A program made the position numbers and the translations under genes. 64,000 bases of DNA from JAAZKA01 sp034926225 (lineage in GTDB: Bacteria > Bacillota > Clostridia > Oscillospirales > QAMX01), in the NCBI GenBank assembly GCA_034926225.1, contig JAYFRF010000013.1, positions 1-64,000 on the forward strand, read 5' to 3'. The notes under the pieces were generated by a model. It saw only the letters and a program-made list of their open reading frames with translations. It was not told where the DNA came from and searched no databases. The stretch's first letter is position 1, and the number at the start of each line of letters is the position of its first letter. Positions 9,051 through 18,546 of this stretch are shown piece after piece.

Positions 9051-11288
9051 GTGAAGAAACGCCTGAGCCTGCGTCGGGTAGCGGTTCGGTACCGATATCT
9101 GCTCCGGTTGGTGTTTACAATTTTTGTTGTGATTTATATACCGGTTATACTGGCACAATACATGGTGACCCGTAACACGTATATGCAGTTGCGTGAAACC
9201 GCTATCGCCGAATACGAAGCTGTACCAGAACGCTTCGCCGCGGGGTTTTACGATATGCTCTCCCGTGTCAGTGCGCTGACCTTCGAGGTACGCCAGGATT
9301 ATAAGGAACGCGAGGAACACCGCCTGACGCGTGAAGCTGTCGAGGGGCATCCGTACCAACGCTTACAGATCATGGAGATCCTCGGCGACTATTTGCGTAT
9401 GCTGCCCGACGCGGAGCGCATCGGCGTCCACTTCGACGATACGGAGTATATCGTTACCTCCGGCGCGAGCTATACGCTCAGTCAGTACGTCGGCAGGCTG
9501 ACCGGGTATCGGGATTCGCTTGAGGAAGCGCTTAAAAACCGCCTAAAGGACATATTTGCCAACGATTGGAAGGATAGTTTCCGAATTGTCTCGACCTTTT
9601 CCGTAAGAGAGCCACGAGACGGGGTGTTCATCCTATTTAAGCCGTTGGCGATCAACGCGGGTACGGGCTTGGAATACAATGCGGTGATGCTGTACGAGTT
9701 TACGGAGGATTCGTTTGAAGGATTTGTCGGAACGGACTACTCCGGCCAAAATTGCGGGCTTGCGATTTTTACCGGCACGGAGTTGTTGTATTGCAACGAG
9801 AGCTTCGATGAAGTGCTCCCAAAGGACGCGGAATTTGCAGGATTTTTAACCGATGAAGGAGAAACAAAGTATTCATATACGGAGAATGGAATCAATAACA
9901 GCGTATTTAAGACGAAGGATCATGCGTTAGGGTTGACCTTTGTAACGGTATTTCCGGAAAGCATCATTCTGCGCGGCGTTAACAGTCTTTACAGCAGGAT
10001 GAATCTAATTATGCTGTGCGTCGTGATCGGTTTTATTCTGATTGCGGCGGGCGCGGTCATGTTCACTTACCGTCCCGTCAAGCTTCTGATGGAAGAGGTA
10101 CGCCCCGTCAAAGGGCTGCCGGAGGACGGCGGGGAGGATTACGGTGAGTTCCCGGCGATCAACCGCACCCTCGAGACGATGCGCACGGAGAATACCCAGA
10201 TGCGCGAGGTCGTCGCCGAGCAGAAGCTTTTACTGATGGACTATATCTTCGGCAGTATGCTGCACGGCATGACGGCAAAGCCTTCCGTACTCGAGCAGAT
10301 GAACGCGTCGTTTGAATTTAAACGTTATATAGTCGCCGTTGTAGCGAATGCTGCGCTCAATAACGCGCAGCGTGAGGATATTGCGCATTCCCTGGAGCAG
10401 CTTACGGGCATGTCCGTATTTATGACGGACTTACAGCATGAAGATTATCTGATTCTCGTTTTTGCAGGGGATGAGCGACTGGAGGATGTGGAAGATCTGC
10501 TGGTACAGACCGAGCAGAAGTTTTCTGGACTGCTTGGCAAAGTACCGGAATGCGGTTTCGGCGACGCGGTCAGCGACATCAATGCGTTGAAGGGATCCTA
10601 TCGCGAAGCTCTGCTGCGGCTGCGGGAGCGGCGAAGGGAAGCGGGCGGCACCCTACGGGAGCGTGCGGGTGCCGAATTTGGCCGTTTTTTGCAAACAGTA
10701 CAGGAGGGCCGCGCGGAGGATATCCCCACCGTGCTGGATGAGCTGTTCTTTGCCGCTGTAGAATCGTGCCAGGACATGTTCCAACGGCGGTTTATCTGTT
10801 ATGAAATTCTGGAAAGATACCTCGATCTGCTGAAAAAATTGAATATTCGCCGGGAAAAAAGTGAATTAGACCGTCTAATCTCGTTTTTCTCGGAGGAGGA
10901 GCTGCGTGCCGTACTAGCAGCGGACGCACTTGAGGTCTGCGCGGTAATGAGACAGTCCGCGGCAAAGAACGATAGCCGCCAGAGGGAGCAGTTCATCGAA
11001 TACCTCGACCGCCACTTCACCGACCCGGCGCTGACGTTGACCGAGGTCGCCGACGCGTTTGGCATGTCCGTCTACACTTGCAGCCGCGTGTTCAAGGACT
11101 TGGTTGGCATCGGTTTTAAGGAGTACACCGCTGCAAAGCGGATTGAGTACGCGAAAGGGCTGCTTATCTCGACGAACCTATCCATAAGTGAGATTGCCGA
11201 GGGCAGCGGATTTAGCTCGACATCTTATTTCATCAGCCGGTTCAAGAGCGCGTACGGCGTCCCGCCGAATAAATTCCGCAGTACATGA
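9051..11288 (+). CDS. Membrane-anchored AraC-family regulator with extracellular sensor domain, cassette 1
   Basis: A 745-residue one-component signalling protein. Transmembrane helices lie at about residues 17-38 and 319-340; the roughly 280 residues between them should face outside and look like a Cache-type sensor. A HAMP-like linker and a central region lead to a C-terminal AraC domain at about 645-745 with two helix-turn-helix units (LTEVADAFGMS and ISEIAEGSGFS) and the usual end GVPPNKFR. The start is GTG at 9051, seven bases after GAGAGGG. It is divergent from the binding-protein/permease cassette, so control of that cassette by outside sugar or by the loaded binding protein is inferred. 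It is a paralogue of the regulator at 53809-55701. Confidence 0.88.
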   Translation: MKKRLSLRRVAVRYRYLLRLVFTIFVVIYIPVILAQYMVTRNTYMQLRETAIAEYEAVPERFAAGFYDMLSRVSALTFEVRQDYKEREEHRLTREAVEGHPYQRLQIMEILGDYLRMLPDAERIGVHFDDTEYIVTSGASYTLSQYVGRLTGYRDSLEEALKNRLKDIFANDWKDSFRIVSTFSVREPRDGVFILFKPLAINAGTGLEYNAVMLYEFTEDSFEGFVGTDYSGQNCGLAIFTGTELLYCNESFDEVLPKDAEFAGFLTDEGETKYSYTENGINNSVFKTKDHALGLTFVTVFPESIILRGVNSLYSRMNLIMLCVVIGFILIAAGAVMFTYRPVKLLMEEVRPVKGLPEDGGEDYGEFPAINRTLETMRTENTQMREVVAEQKLLLMDYIFGSMLHGMTAKPSVLEQMNASFEFKRYIVAVVANAALNNAQREDIAHSLEQLTGMSVFMTDLQHEDYLILVFAGDERLEDVEDLLVQTEQKFSGLLGKVPECGFGDAVSDINALKGSYREALLRLRERRREAGGTLRERAGAEFGRFLQTVQEGRAEDIPTVLDELFFAAVESCQDMFQRRFICYEILERYLDLLKKLNIRREKSELDRLISFFSEEELRAVLAADALEVCAVMRQSAAKNDSRQREQFIEYLDRHFTDPALTLTEVADAFGMSVYTCSRVFKDLVGIGFKEYTAAKRIEYAKGLLISTNLSISEIAEGSGFSSTSYFISRFKSAYGVPPNKFRST

Positions 11289-11326
11289 GAATGTACCCGC
11301 GATGCAAGACCGACCGTGAACAGGCG

Positions 11327-11372
11327 ATAAAAAACACGCCGGAGGGAAGTATAAACTTCTCTTCGGCGTGTT
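11327..11372 (-). terminator. Terminator of the ABC-F gene
   Basis: A 17-base-pair stem (11333-11349 with 11356-11372, two G-U pairs) with a six-base loop. On the minus strand it is followed by six Ts. Confidence 0.85.
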
Positions 11373-11405
11373 ATGCATGACACAAGCGTGGGATAAGCGG
11401 GAATA

Positions 11406-13202
11406 TCAAATCTTCGCAGCTTCGATCTGCTCGACTAACTCGTTTAAATAGACCCAACGCTCGGTTTTCTCGTCCAGCTGCGCTTTGAGACTATTTAACT
11501 GTTCGGTCAGCTCCATAAGACGAATATAGTTGCTCGCCGCCGCGTCCAGCTCGGCCGTACATGCCGCGATACTGTTCTCCAGCGCCGCGATGTCCGCGTC
11601 GATCGTCTCATACTCGCGCTGTTCCTTATAGGACAGGCGCGGCGTCTTTGCGGAGGGCTCCCGCGTGGGCTTTGCTGCCGCGGCGCGGGGCTTTTCCCCC
11701 GGCATTTGCGCCGGGGGTGCCGGCGCCGGACGTCGGGCGAGGTATTCGGCGTAGTTACCGGTGTAGCAGTCCACCGAACCGTCGCCTTTTACATCGAAGA
11801 TGGACGACGCCAGCTTATCGAGAAAATAGCGGTCGTGCGAGACGGCGATGACCGCGCCGGGGAAGGTCTCAAGGTATTCCTCGAGGATGCTCAGGGTATC
11901 GATGTCGAGATCGTTCGTCGGCTCGTCTAATAACAGGATGTTCGGCGCCGCGATCAGAACGCTCAAGAGATACAGCCGCCGCCGTTCGCCGCCGCTCAAG
12001 CGTGCGATGGGTGTATAAACAAGGTCGGACGTAAACAAGAAGCGTTCGAGCATCTGCGATGCGGAAAAGGTGCCCTCGTCGGTCTTGACCTCCGATGCGA
12101 TCTCGCGGATGAAGTCGTAAACGCGCATCGAGCCGTCCATGTCGAGCCCTTCCTGCGTAAAGTAGCCGATGCGCACCGTTTCGCCGGTGACGACGACACC
12201 GGCGTCTGGCGCGAGTCTGCCCGCGATCAGGTTTAACAGCGTCGATTTCCCCGCGCCGTTCCTGCCGACGATGCCGATCCGGTCGTCGCGTTTGATATGG
12301 TAAGAAAAATGCGACAGTACCGGCTGCCCGTCGAAGCTCTTCGATACATCGGTCAGTTCCACAAGCTTTTTTCCGAGTCGGGAGGAAACCGTCGCCATCT
12401 TTACGCTGCCGTCTGTGACCGGCGCGTCCTGTTTGAGCAGTTCGTCATACCGTTCGATACGGTCGCGGCTCTTTGTCCCTCTCGCCCGTGCGCCGCGCTG
12501 GATCCACTGCACCTCGCGCCGCAGGAACGACTGACGCTTGCGCTCACTCGCGACAGCCATATCGTAGCGCTCCGCCCGCAGTTCGAGATAGCGGGAGTAG
12601 TTTGCTTCATAGGTATAAAGCTTACCATGGGACAGCTCGACGATGCGGGTGACGACGCGCTCTAAAAAGTAACGGTCGTGTGTGACCATGAGCAGGCCGC
12701 CGGTGAAGCGGGAGAGACGATCCTCGAGCCACTGAACCATATCGTGGTCGAGGTGGTTCGTCGGTTCGTCGAGCATGAGGATGTCCGCCGGATGGATCAG
12801 CGTAGCGGCAAGTGCTGCGCGCTTGCGCTGACCGCCCGAGAGGGTGCCTATTTTCGCATCGTAATCCGCGACGCCGAGGCGGGAGAGCATGGTCTTGACC
12901 TCGTAGTCGTGGATTTCACGAAAAGCCGGGTCGAAGCCGGCGAAAACCTGCTCGAGGACGGTCAGATGGTCGTCCATCACCGGATTTTGCGGCAGATAGG
13001 CGACGCGAAGGTTGCGTCCGATGGTAACGGTACCGGTATCGGACTGCTCGACACCGGCGAGTATCTTTATAAGGGTACTTTTTCCCGTACCGTTTATCCC
13101 TATGATACCGATGCGCTCGCGTTCGTTTAAGTAGAGCGAAACGTCGTCGAGAAGCTGTTTTGTCGCGTAGTTTTTAGATAGATGTTCAGCCGAAAGGTAC
13201 AT
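11406..13202 (-). CDS. ABC-F family ATPase, YfmR/Uup-like
   Basis: A 598-residue soluble protein with two ATP-binding cassettes and no membrane part. Walker A motifs GINGTGKST and GRNGAGKST, signatures LSGGQ and LSGGE, and Walker B segments LMLDEPTNHLD and LLLDEPTNDLD are all intact. The linker between the cassettes contains the basic motif WIQRGARARGTKSRDR, and the last 90 residues form a Lys/Glu-rich coiled coil as in YfmR and Uup. Proteins of this family bind the ribosomal E site and rescue stalled or difficult translation; some give antibiotic resistance. The linker is short, so a housekeeping role is more likely than drug protection. It is a single gene with its own terminator. Confidence 0.9.
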   Translation of the reverse strand: MYLSAEHLSKNYATKQLLDDVSLYLNERERIGIIGINGTGKSTLIKILAGVEQSDTGTVTIGRNLRVAYLPQNPVMDDHLTVLEQVFAGFDPAFREIHDYEVKTMLSRLGVADYDAKIGTLSGGQRKRAALAATLIHPADILMLDEPTNHLDHDMVQWLEDRLSRFTGGLLMVTHDRYFLERVVTRIVELSHGKLYTYEANYSRYLELRAERYDMAVASERKRQSFLRREVQWIQRGARARGTKSRDRIERYDELLKQDAPVTDGSVKMATVSSRLGKKLVELTDVSKSFDGQPVLSHFSYHIKRDDRIGIVGRNGAGKSTLLNLIAGRLAPDAGVVVTGETVRIGYFTQEGLDMDGSMRVYDFIREIASEVKTDEGTFSASQMLERFLFTSDLVYTPIARLSGGERRRLYLLSVLIAAPNILLLDEPTNDLDIDTLSILEEYLETFPGAVIAVSHDRYFLDKLASSIFDVKGDGSVDCYTGNYAEYLARRPAPAPPAQMPGEKPRAAAAKPTREPSAKTPRLSYKEQREYETIDADIAALENSIAACTAELDAAASNYIRLMELTEQLNSLKAQLDEKTERWVYLNELVEQIEAAKI

Positions 13203-13314
13203 AAAAGCCTCTATTTCAGAATAATATTGTGTCTTATGCTATGGTATCACAAAACGGATGAAAAAGCAATGCTAATATACTATGGTCCTGCGCGGTCCCC
13301 GATTTTCCCAGACT

Positions 13315-13356
13315 AAAAAAATAAACCGGGGGCAGTCAAACAAATGGCGGCCCCCG
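13315..13356 (-). terminator. Terminator of the aldo/keto reductase gene
   Basis: Seven-base G/C stem (13327-13333 with 13350-13356). On the minus strand it is followed by GTTTATTTTTTT. Confidence 0.7.
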
Positions 13357-13380
13357 TTGCTGTCATTCTATAGGATGCGA

Positions 13381-14295
13381 TTACGGCAGAGTCTTCCCCG
13401 AAGCGCGGTATAGCTCATACCATTCCTCCCGGGTGATCGTGATGTCAGAAGCTCTGCAGATCTCATCGACACGCTCCGGCGAGGTTGTGCCGATGATCGG
13501 CTGCATCTTAGCCGGATGGCGCAGGATCCACGCGATGGCAAGTCCCGTAGGCGTGATGCCATACGCCGCGGCGATGCGCTCGAGCGCTTCGTTGAGCGCG
13601 GCATAGGCGGGATTGCCGATGAAGGGTCCCTCGAAAAAGCCGTGCTGGAAAGGAGACCAGGGCTGGATGGTGATATCGTTCAGGCGGCAGTAGTCGAGCA
13701 CGCTGCCGTCCCGGTTTACTGCGGCGGTGTCTTCCATGTTGACATGGATGCCTGAATCGATCATCGTCGTGTTCGTCATGCTAAACTGGAGCTGATTTGC
13801 GCAGATGCGGGTCGAACCGAGGGACTTTGAGAGCAGTGCGATCTGCATCGGATTGTGATTCGATACACCGAAATGCCGCACTTTTCCCGCGCGGTACAGC
13901 GTATCGAACGCTTCAGCGACTTCCTCCGGCTCGCATAACGCGTCGGGACGATGCAAAAGCAGGAAGTCGAGATAGTCCGTCTTTAACAGCTGTAAGCTGC
14001 GGTCGACGCGGGAGAGGATATACGCACGGGAGAAGTCATACGCGCCCTTTTTAATGCCGCATTTCGATTGAATCAGCATCTGCCCGCGCAGGGAGGGGTT
14101 TGCGTGCAGGAAATCACCAAATTTTTCCTCGCACGCACCGCCGCCGTAGATATCGGCGTGGTCGAAAAAATTGATGCCGCCGTCGAGATCTGTATGGATG
14201 AGCCGGTCAATCTGCGTATCTGTCAGCCCCGAGATTCTCATACAGCCCTGTGCGATTAAGGATGCGCGTACGCCGTCGATGTTTTTGTATTGCAT
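13381..14295 (-). CDS. Aldo/keto reductase, YdhF-like
   Basis: A 304-residue NADPH-dependent oxidoreductase with a TIM-barrel fold. The catalytic tetrad is visible: Asp45 and Tyr50 (FFDHADIYG), Lys78 (IQSKCG) and His115 (LLLHRPDAL). The cofactor-binding end carries PIIGTTSPERV. Its sequence style is that of E. coli YdhF. It would reduce aldehydes or ketones in the cytoplasm; the natural substrate is unknown. It lies alone between the ABC-F gene and the GH35 gene on the same strand, with its own terminator. Confidence 0.9.
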   Translation of the reverse strand: MQYKNIDGVRASLIAQGCMRISGLTDTQIDRLIHTDLDGGINFFDHADIYGGGACEEKFGDFLHANPSLRGQMLIQSKCGIKKGAYDFSRAYILSRVDRSLQLLKTDYLDFLLLHRPDALCEPEEVAEAFDTLYRAGKVRHFGVSNHNPMQIALLSKSLGSTRICANQLQFSMTNTTMIDSGIHVNMEDTAAVNRDGSVLDYCRLNDITIQPWSPFQHGFFEGPFIGNPAYAALNEALERIAAAYGITPTGLAIAWILRHPAKMQPIIGTTSPERVDEICRASDITITREEWYELYRASGKTLP

Positions 14296-14368
14296 TTGGA
14301 TTCCTTCCTCTCAGTGTAGTTTTTGTCAGTATTGATCGATCATATCCCCGGTAATGGAGGCATCTTTT

Positions 14369-16468
14369 TTACACCACTCTGTAAATCTGGCAGTTTTTAC
14401 GGTCCAGTTCGACCTCCGCATAACCGTCGCTGACGTCAATGTCGCATTCCTCCGTCAGGCAGACGAGCTTGTGGCAGGGGATGGAGAAGCGTAAGGAGAA
14501 CCGATGCGCTTCCGGGTAGTGGTTTAAGAGGAACAGGATCGTTTCCCCTTCCGCACGCTGCAAAACAGCGCTACCGAGGAGTCTCGGCTGCGTATAGAGC
14601 CTGTGTCCGCCGCCCGGCGCACCCCAGTCGACCCATTCGGCGGGCTTGAGGATACCCATTCGCACCGCCGGAACCACGCCCGCGTCATCCATCAGACGCC
14701 CGAACGCCGCGATATCCTCTAGGGAATCTTCCTCCGAAGCCGCCTGCCCGAGCATGCGTCCGACGACGACTACACGGCCGGCACCGTAGCTCTGCACGCC
14801 CTCATGCAAGCCGCCCAGGAAGCTGCAAGGCTCGCCTGACTCATAGCGGCTCGGGAGCACACCTGTGATCGCGAGCGTTTTCCCGGATGCCGCATAGCGG
14901 GAAAGTGCATTCTCGGTGTCTCGGGAGATCACGGGAGAACCCGGGTAGACCGCGAGCGGGAAGGCATACAGAGCGCGGTCGTCGAATTGGATATCCACAG
15001 CCGCCGCCTGCGTGCCGTTCTGTTCGGCAAGACGGAAAAGACCGAGGTACTCCCGCGACGAGATCCCGGCGAGGGTGCCGGCGACGGAGGGCTTGCCGAT
15101 ATAGAGGTCGTTGTCCGCGCAGGGCATCGGATCGCCAATCGCCGTATGCAGATGCGCGGTCAGATCGTAGACAATGGCGAGGTCGCAGAGAGCGGTCAGC
15201 GCGTTCCAGTGGGTGATTTTATGGAATAAAAGCTCCGGCGTTTCGGCGAGGACGTCATAACTTGGACGTTTTTGCCCGTGAGAGGACACCGGCGCGTCGT
15301 TCCAGCAGTCGCGGTCGTGGAACATGAACCAGTCGATGGCCTTGCAGCCGTGCGCAAAGGCGCAGCGCGCCATGAAGCGCATGTGATCGTCGGAAACGCG
15401 GCCGCTAAGCACCTTGTTCCATGTGCCGGCCATGAATTCCGCGCTGAAGGTGAAGTCCGTCGTATGATTCATGAGCTTTAAAACGCGCGCCATGGACTGG
15501 TAGCCGGAATAGCTCATGAATGTGCCGCGATAGAAGTCGTAGCCGACGACACCTCCGGTCGCGCGTTCGAAATCGGGCATGCGTGTCGGCACGCCCTCCG
15601 GCAGATGGGGGTTGAAGTTTGTCATGAACAGCACGCGATCCGCTGTGACGCCGTTTTCCTCGTGTATCCCGCGCAGCGCCTCTATATAGCGGCACATGAC
15701 CCACGTCTTGAAGCGCACCCAGTCGGCATAGTAGGCGAAGTCGTCGTCAATAGCATCGGGCACAGCTCTCGGCGCGGGGACGTCCTTGAACGCGGCGTAC
15801 TTTGTCCGATAGGGTAAATTAACCGGCGTACCATAGGTTTCACGCAAAAACTGATGATAAAACCCGCCGGGCGCAACATTGACGGGGTTGTAATCAGACG
15901 CAAGGAAGCTGTCCTGCACGATGTAGGAGATCTCGTTGTCGAGGTTGACCATCGTGATGCAGCCGCCGTTGCATTTTAAGTGCGGTACGATGATACGGTC
16001 GACCTCGCAAAGCCACTTACGGCACCAGTCGAGGTGCCTCGGATGCAAATACGACAGCTGCGACCCTTCGGGCTTACCGATCCAGTAGCCCTTTGTCGCG
16101 CGGTTTTGATAGTCCAGACAGAACATATCCGGGTCGTCCATGACCATAAAACACGGATAACCGCCATAGGGCATCTCGTTGCAGCAGAACGGCCCGCAGC
16201 GGAAGTTGAGATTCAGGCCGTACTGTTCGACCAAAGCGAGAAAACGCATCAGATTGAGCTTCGGGTTGGTTTCACCCGTAAAGTCGAGCACCCCCGCGGG
16301 ATGGGCAGCATCGGGCGGCGCTACCATATGTGTACCCCACTGGACATAGGTGGTGACGGTGCGGAGTCCCGTTTCGGCAAAGCGGCGGAGGATAAGTTCC
16401 CAATACTGCGGCTCGATGCGGAAATACTGGATTTCCGCGCCGAAGATTTCTCTTGCATCCGGTTTCAT
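14369..16468 (-). CDS. GH35-like beta-galactosidase family protein
   Basis: A 699-residue cytoplasmic glycoside hydrolase without signal peptide. The start ATG 16468 has GAAGGAGA eight bases upstream; the longer frame begins at the promoter and is rejected. The N-terminal segment (AEIQYFRIEPQYW, then a TYVQWGTH strand) matches the first strands of a GH35 TIM barrel. The acid/base is probably Glu179 in NLDNEI and the nucleophile Glu344 in FSAEFMAG. Beyond the barrel come a glutamine-amidotransferase-like beta/alpha domain and a C-terminal beta sandwich. Release of beta-linked galactose or a related sugar is inferred; GH42 is an alternative family label. A consensus promoter lies upstream and the transglutaminase-like gene is divergent. 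Confidence 0.82.
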   Translation of the reverse strand: MKPDAREIFGAEIQYFRIEPQYWELILRRFAETGLRTVTTYVQWGTHMVAPPDAAHPAGVLDFTGETNPKLNLMRFLALVEQYGLNLNFRCGPFCCNEMPYGGYPCFMVMDDPDMFCLDYQNRATKGYWIGKPEGSQLSYLHPRHLDWCRKWLCEVDRIIVPHLKCNGGCITMVNLDNEISYIVQDSFLASDYNPVNVAPGGFYHQFLRETYGTPVNLPYRTKYAAFKDVPAPRAVPDAIDDDFAYYADWVRFKTWVMCRYIEALRGIHEENGVTADRVLFMTNFNPHLPEGVPTRMPDFERATGGVVGYDFYRGTFMSYSGYQSMARVLKLMNHTTDFTFSAEFMAGTWNKVLSGRVSDDHMRFMARCAFAHGCKAIDWFMFHDRDCWNDAPVSSHGQKRPSYDVLAETPELLFHKITHWNALTALCDLAIVYDLTAHLHTAIGDPMPCADNDLYIGKPSVAGTLAGISSREYLGLFRLAEQNGTQAAAVDIQFDDRALYAFPLAVYPGSPVISRDTENALSRYAASGKTLAITGVLPSRYESGEPCSFLGGLHEGVQSYGAGRVVVVGRMLGQAASEEDSLEDIAAFGRLMDDAGVVPAVRMGILKPAEWVDWGAPGGGHRLYTQPRLLGSAVLQRAEGETILFLLNHYPEAHRFSLRFSIPCHKLVCLTEECDIDVSDGYAEVELDRKNCQIYRVV

Positions 16469-16532
16469 AGGCGAGTCTCCTTCAAATAGGTGGTTTTGGG
16501 ATCGCCGGGCAGGGTAGGGAAGTATCGGTTTT

Positions 16533-16561
16533 ATTTTAACACAGTTTCTGATAGGATGCAA
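16533..16561 (-). promoter_or_regulatory. Promoter for the GH35-like gene
   Basis: Minus strand: TTGCAT (16561-16556), a 17-base spacer and TAAAAT (16538-16533), about 65 bases before the ATG. Confidence 0.65.
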
Positions 16562-16573
16562 CGTAAAATCGCC

Positions 16574-16602
16574 TTGCTTTTGTTAAAATGGCGGGGTATA
16601 AT
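16574..16602 (+). promoter_or_regulatory. Promoter for the transglutaminase-like gene
   Basis: TTGCTT (16574-16579), a 17-base spacer and TATAAT (16597-16602), 35 bases before the GTG start. Confidence 0.7.
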
Positions 16603-16637
16603 AGCAATAACAATCTTTATAAGGAGGATACCCCCCG

Positions 16638-17990
16638 GTGTTTTGCTTTGATGATATAAATGCTCTCGCCTATGATCTACCGGAAGGCATTAAAAGCCTT
16701 CGCTATGCCGGATATTTCGACCGTGAAATTACCGCCATTGATGCGATGCTCCGCCTCGACATTCCTGACACGCTGCGCACCCGGCTGACACTCGAACGCG
16801 AGGTCGCTGTGAGAATGACGCAGGACTATACGACGACTTATGAGGACATGCTTGCCGAGCTGCGGCGCCGATCTCCCGCGTTCACGGCTGCCGATCTCGA
16901 CCGGCTGATCGCCGACGGACGTGCGGACTGGCGGCTGCGGGAGGGGCACATCTGCTTCCAGAACGACTGCATCGACAGCCTGCATATCAACGCCCTTCCC
17001 GTGATTTATCATACGGAGGGAGAGCCGCAGCCAAAGCCCATGGGAAACGAAAGTATGCGGATGATGAAGCGCGACGGGAAACAGGGGATCCGGCATCATA
17101 TCCGGCATACCGTCTGCCCGGCGGACACGGCGCGCGAGGATGGACGGCGAATCCTCGTCCATATCCCGATGCCTGCCGAGACGGATACGCAGAGGAATCT
17201 GCGAATTCTTGACGCCACAGAAGGCGGATACCTGTCGAACGCCGCGCAGAGGACGATCTCGTTTGATACCGTCGACCGTGAAGGACGCGAGTATTTTGCG
17301 GAGTACACCTTCGACGCGGTGCAGCGCTACGTACCGTATAAGCCCGAAGCCGTCCTTGCGGAGCAACCGTCCGATTATACGTGGGAGCAGTATCCGCATA
17401 TCCGGTTCACACCGTATCTACGTGCGCTCGCGGCAGAGATCGTCGGGTCGGAGACGAACGCGCTTGTGAAAGCACGCCGTATTTACGACTACATCACAAA
17501 GCATGTGGCGTATTCCTATATGCGCAATTACCTGCTGATCGATAACATCCCCGAATACGCGGCGTTGAACCTGCGCGGAGACTGCGGGGTGCAGGCGCTG
17601 CTGTTCATCACGCTATTAAGGATTGCTGGTATCGGCGCGGTCTGGCAGTCCGGCATGAATATCCATCCCGACCATATCAACAGCCACGACTGGGCGAGGT
17701 ACTATGTCGCGCCGTTTGGCTGGCTGTACGCCGACCTCTCCTGCGGAGGGGACGCATGGTGCGAGGGGGATACCGAGCTGCATGACTTCTATTCACGCTG
17801 TACCGTGCCGACACGCTTGATCGCAAACGACGCGTTCCAGACGGAGTTCGACCCGCCGAAGAAGCATCTGCGCATCGACCCGTTTGACAACCAGATCGGC
17901 GAGATCGAGTACGAGGATCGGGGACTCACCTCCGCGGAACGCAAATTCCGACGGGAAAACCTCGGTATGACGCCGCTGCAAACCATATAA
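16638..17990 (+). CDS. Transglutaminase-like domain protein
   Basis: A 450-residue soluble protein. The start is GTG 16638, ten bases after AAGGAGG. The second half has the papain-like transglutaminase core: Cys in LRGDCGVQA, His in NSHDWARYY and Asp in LYADLSCGG form the expected triad. The N-terminal 240 residues (helical start, then a beta-rich segment) match nothing I know. Bacterial members of this group act as cysteine peptidases or amide hydrolases; the substrate is unknown. No signal peptide is seen, so it acts in the cytoplasm. It is monocistronic with its own promoter, and a 20-base-pair terminator starts right after the stop codon. Confidence 0.82.
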   Translation: MFCFDDINALAYDLPEGIKSLRYAGYFDREITAIDAMLRLDIPDTLRTRLTLEREVAVRMTQDYTTTYEDMLAELRRRSPAFTAADLDRLIADGRADWRLREGHICFQNDCIDSLHINALPVIYHTEGEPQPKPMGNESMRMMKRDGKQGIRHHIRHTVCPADTAREDGRRILVHIPMPAETDTQRNLRILDATEGGYLSNAAQRTISFDTVDREGREYFAEYTFDAVQRYVPYKPEAVLAEQPSDYTWEQYPHIRFTPYLRALAAEIVGSETNALVKARRIYDYITKHVAYSYMRNYLLIDNIPEYAALNLRGDCGVQALLFITLLRIAGIGAVWQSGMNIHPDHINSHDWARYYVAPFGWLYADLSCGGDAWCEGDTELHDFYSRCTVPTRLIANDAFQTEFDPPKKHLRIDPFDNQIGEIEYEDRGLTSAERKFRRENLGMTPLQTI

Positions 17991-18038
17991 AACGCAAAAC
18001 GCCCTTCCGGCGGAGAAACCGGGAGGGCGTTTTGCGTT
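17991..18038 (+). terminator. Terminator of the transglutaminase-like gene
   Basis: Twenty-base-pair stem (17991-18010 with 18019-18038, one T-G pair) with an eight-base loop, directly abutting the TAA. The T stretch lies inside the right arm. Confidence 0.85.
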
Positions 18039-18090
18039 CAATCGTAGAAATTGCCGCAGCACTTGCGGGTGAAGCAGACAACGATCCATT

Positions 18091-18546
18091 TCAGGTGCGC
18101 GCTTCTTTCCGGTTTAAGTAGATACCGTTTATCGCTTCGGTTAGACCGAAAATGAAATAAATGGTGGACATAAAATTCATGGGGAACATATAAAATTGGA
18201 TACAAATCCAGAGCATCAGTATCACGCCGCAGCCGGTTACGCAGGCGGGAGCTTTGCGGTGGCAGCGCAGGAGCAAGACAAACGTGAAAAGCTGGGTCAG
18301 ACCGTTGACAATGATTAAGGCGATGCCGGGGAAGATGTAGTTTTGGTACAGAAGCTCATGCAGCGGCAGTTTTGTAAAGAACGGTAGCAGGGCGTCCATC
18401 CCCATTGCCTTCCCTGTGGGGTCAAGAAACATGCCGGTACCGCCGACCAACGCGCCGACACCGATGAACAGCGTCCAGAAGATCGCCCAGCGGCGCAAAG
18501 TTTTTACGGACATATAAATCATCACATCCTGTATAATAAATATCAC
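18091..18546 (-). CDS. Small four-helix membrane protein, unknown function
   Basis: A 151-residue protein with four hydrophobic segments at about residues 20-42, 68-92, 100-120 and 122-140 and a basic tail. I recognise no family. The frame starts with GTG at 18546, overlapping the TGA of the metallopeptidase gene (GTGA), so translation is probably coupled; ATG codons at residues 9 and 12 are alternative starts. Coupling suggests a functional link with the membrane metallopeptidase, but nothing in the sequence shows an activity. Confidence 0.7.
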   Translation of the reverse strand: MIFIIQDVMIYMSVKTLRRWAIFWTLFIGVGALVGGTGMFLDPTGKAMGMDALLPFFTKLPLHELLYQNYIFPGIALIIVNGLTQLFTFVLLLRCHRKAPACVTGCGVILMLWICIQFYMFPMNFMSTIYFIFGLTEAINGIYLNRKEART

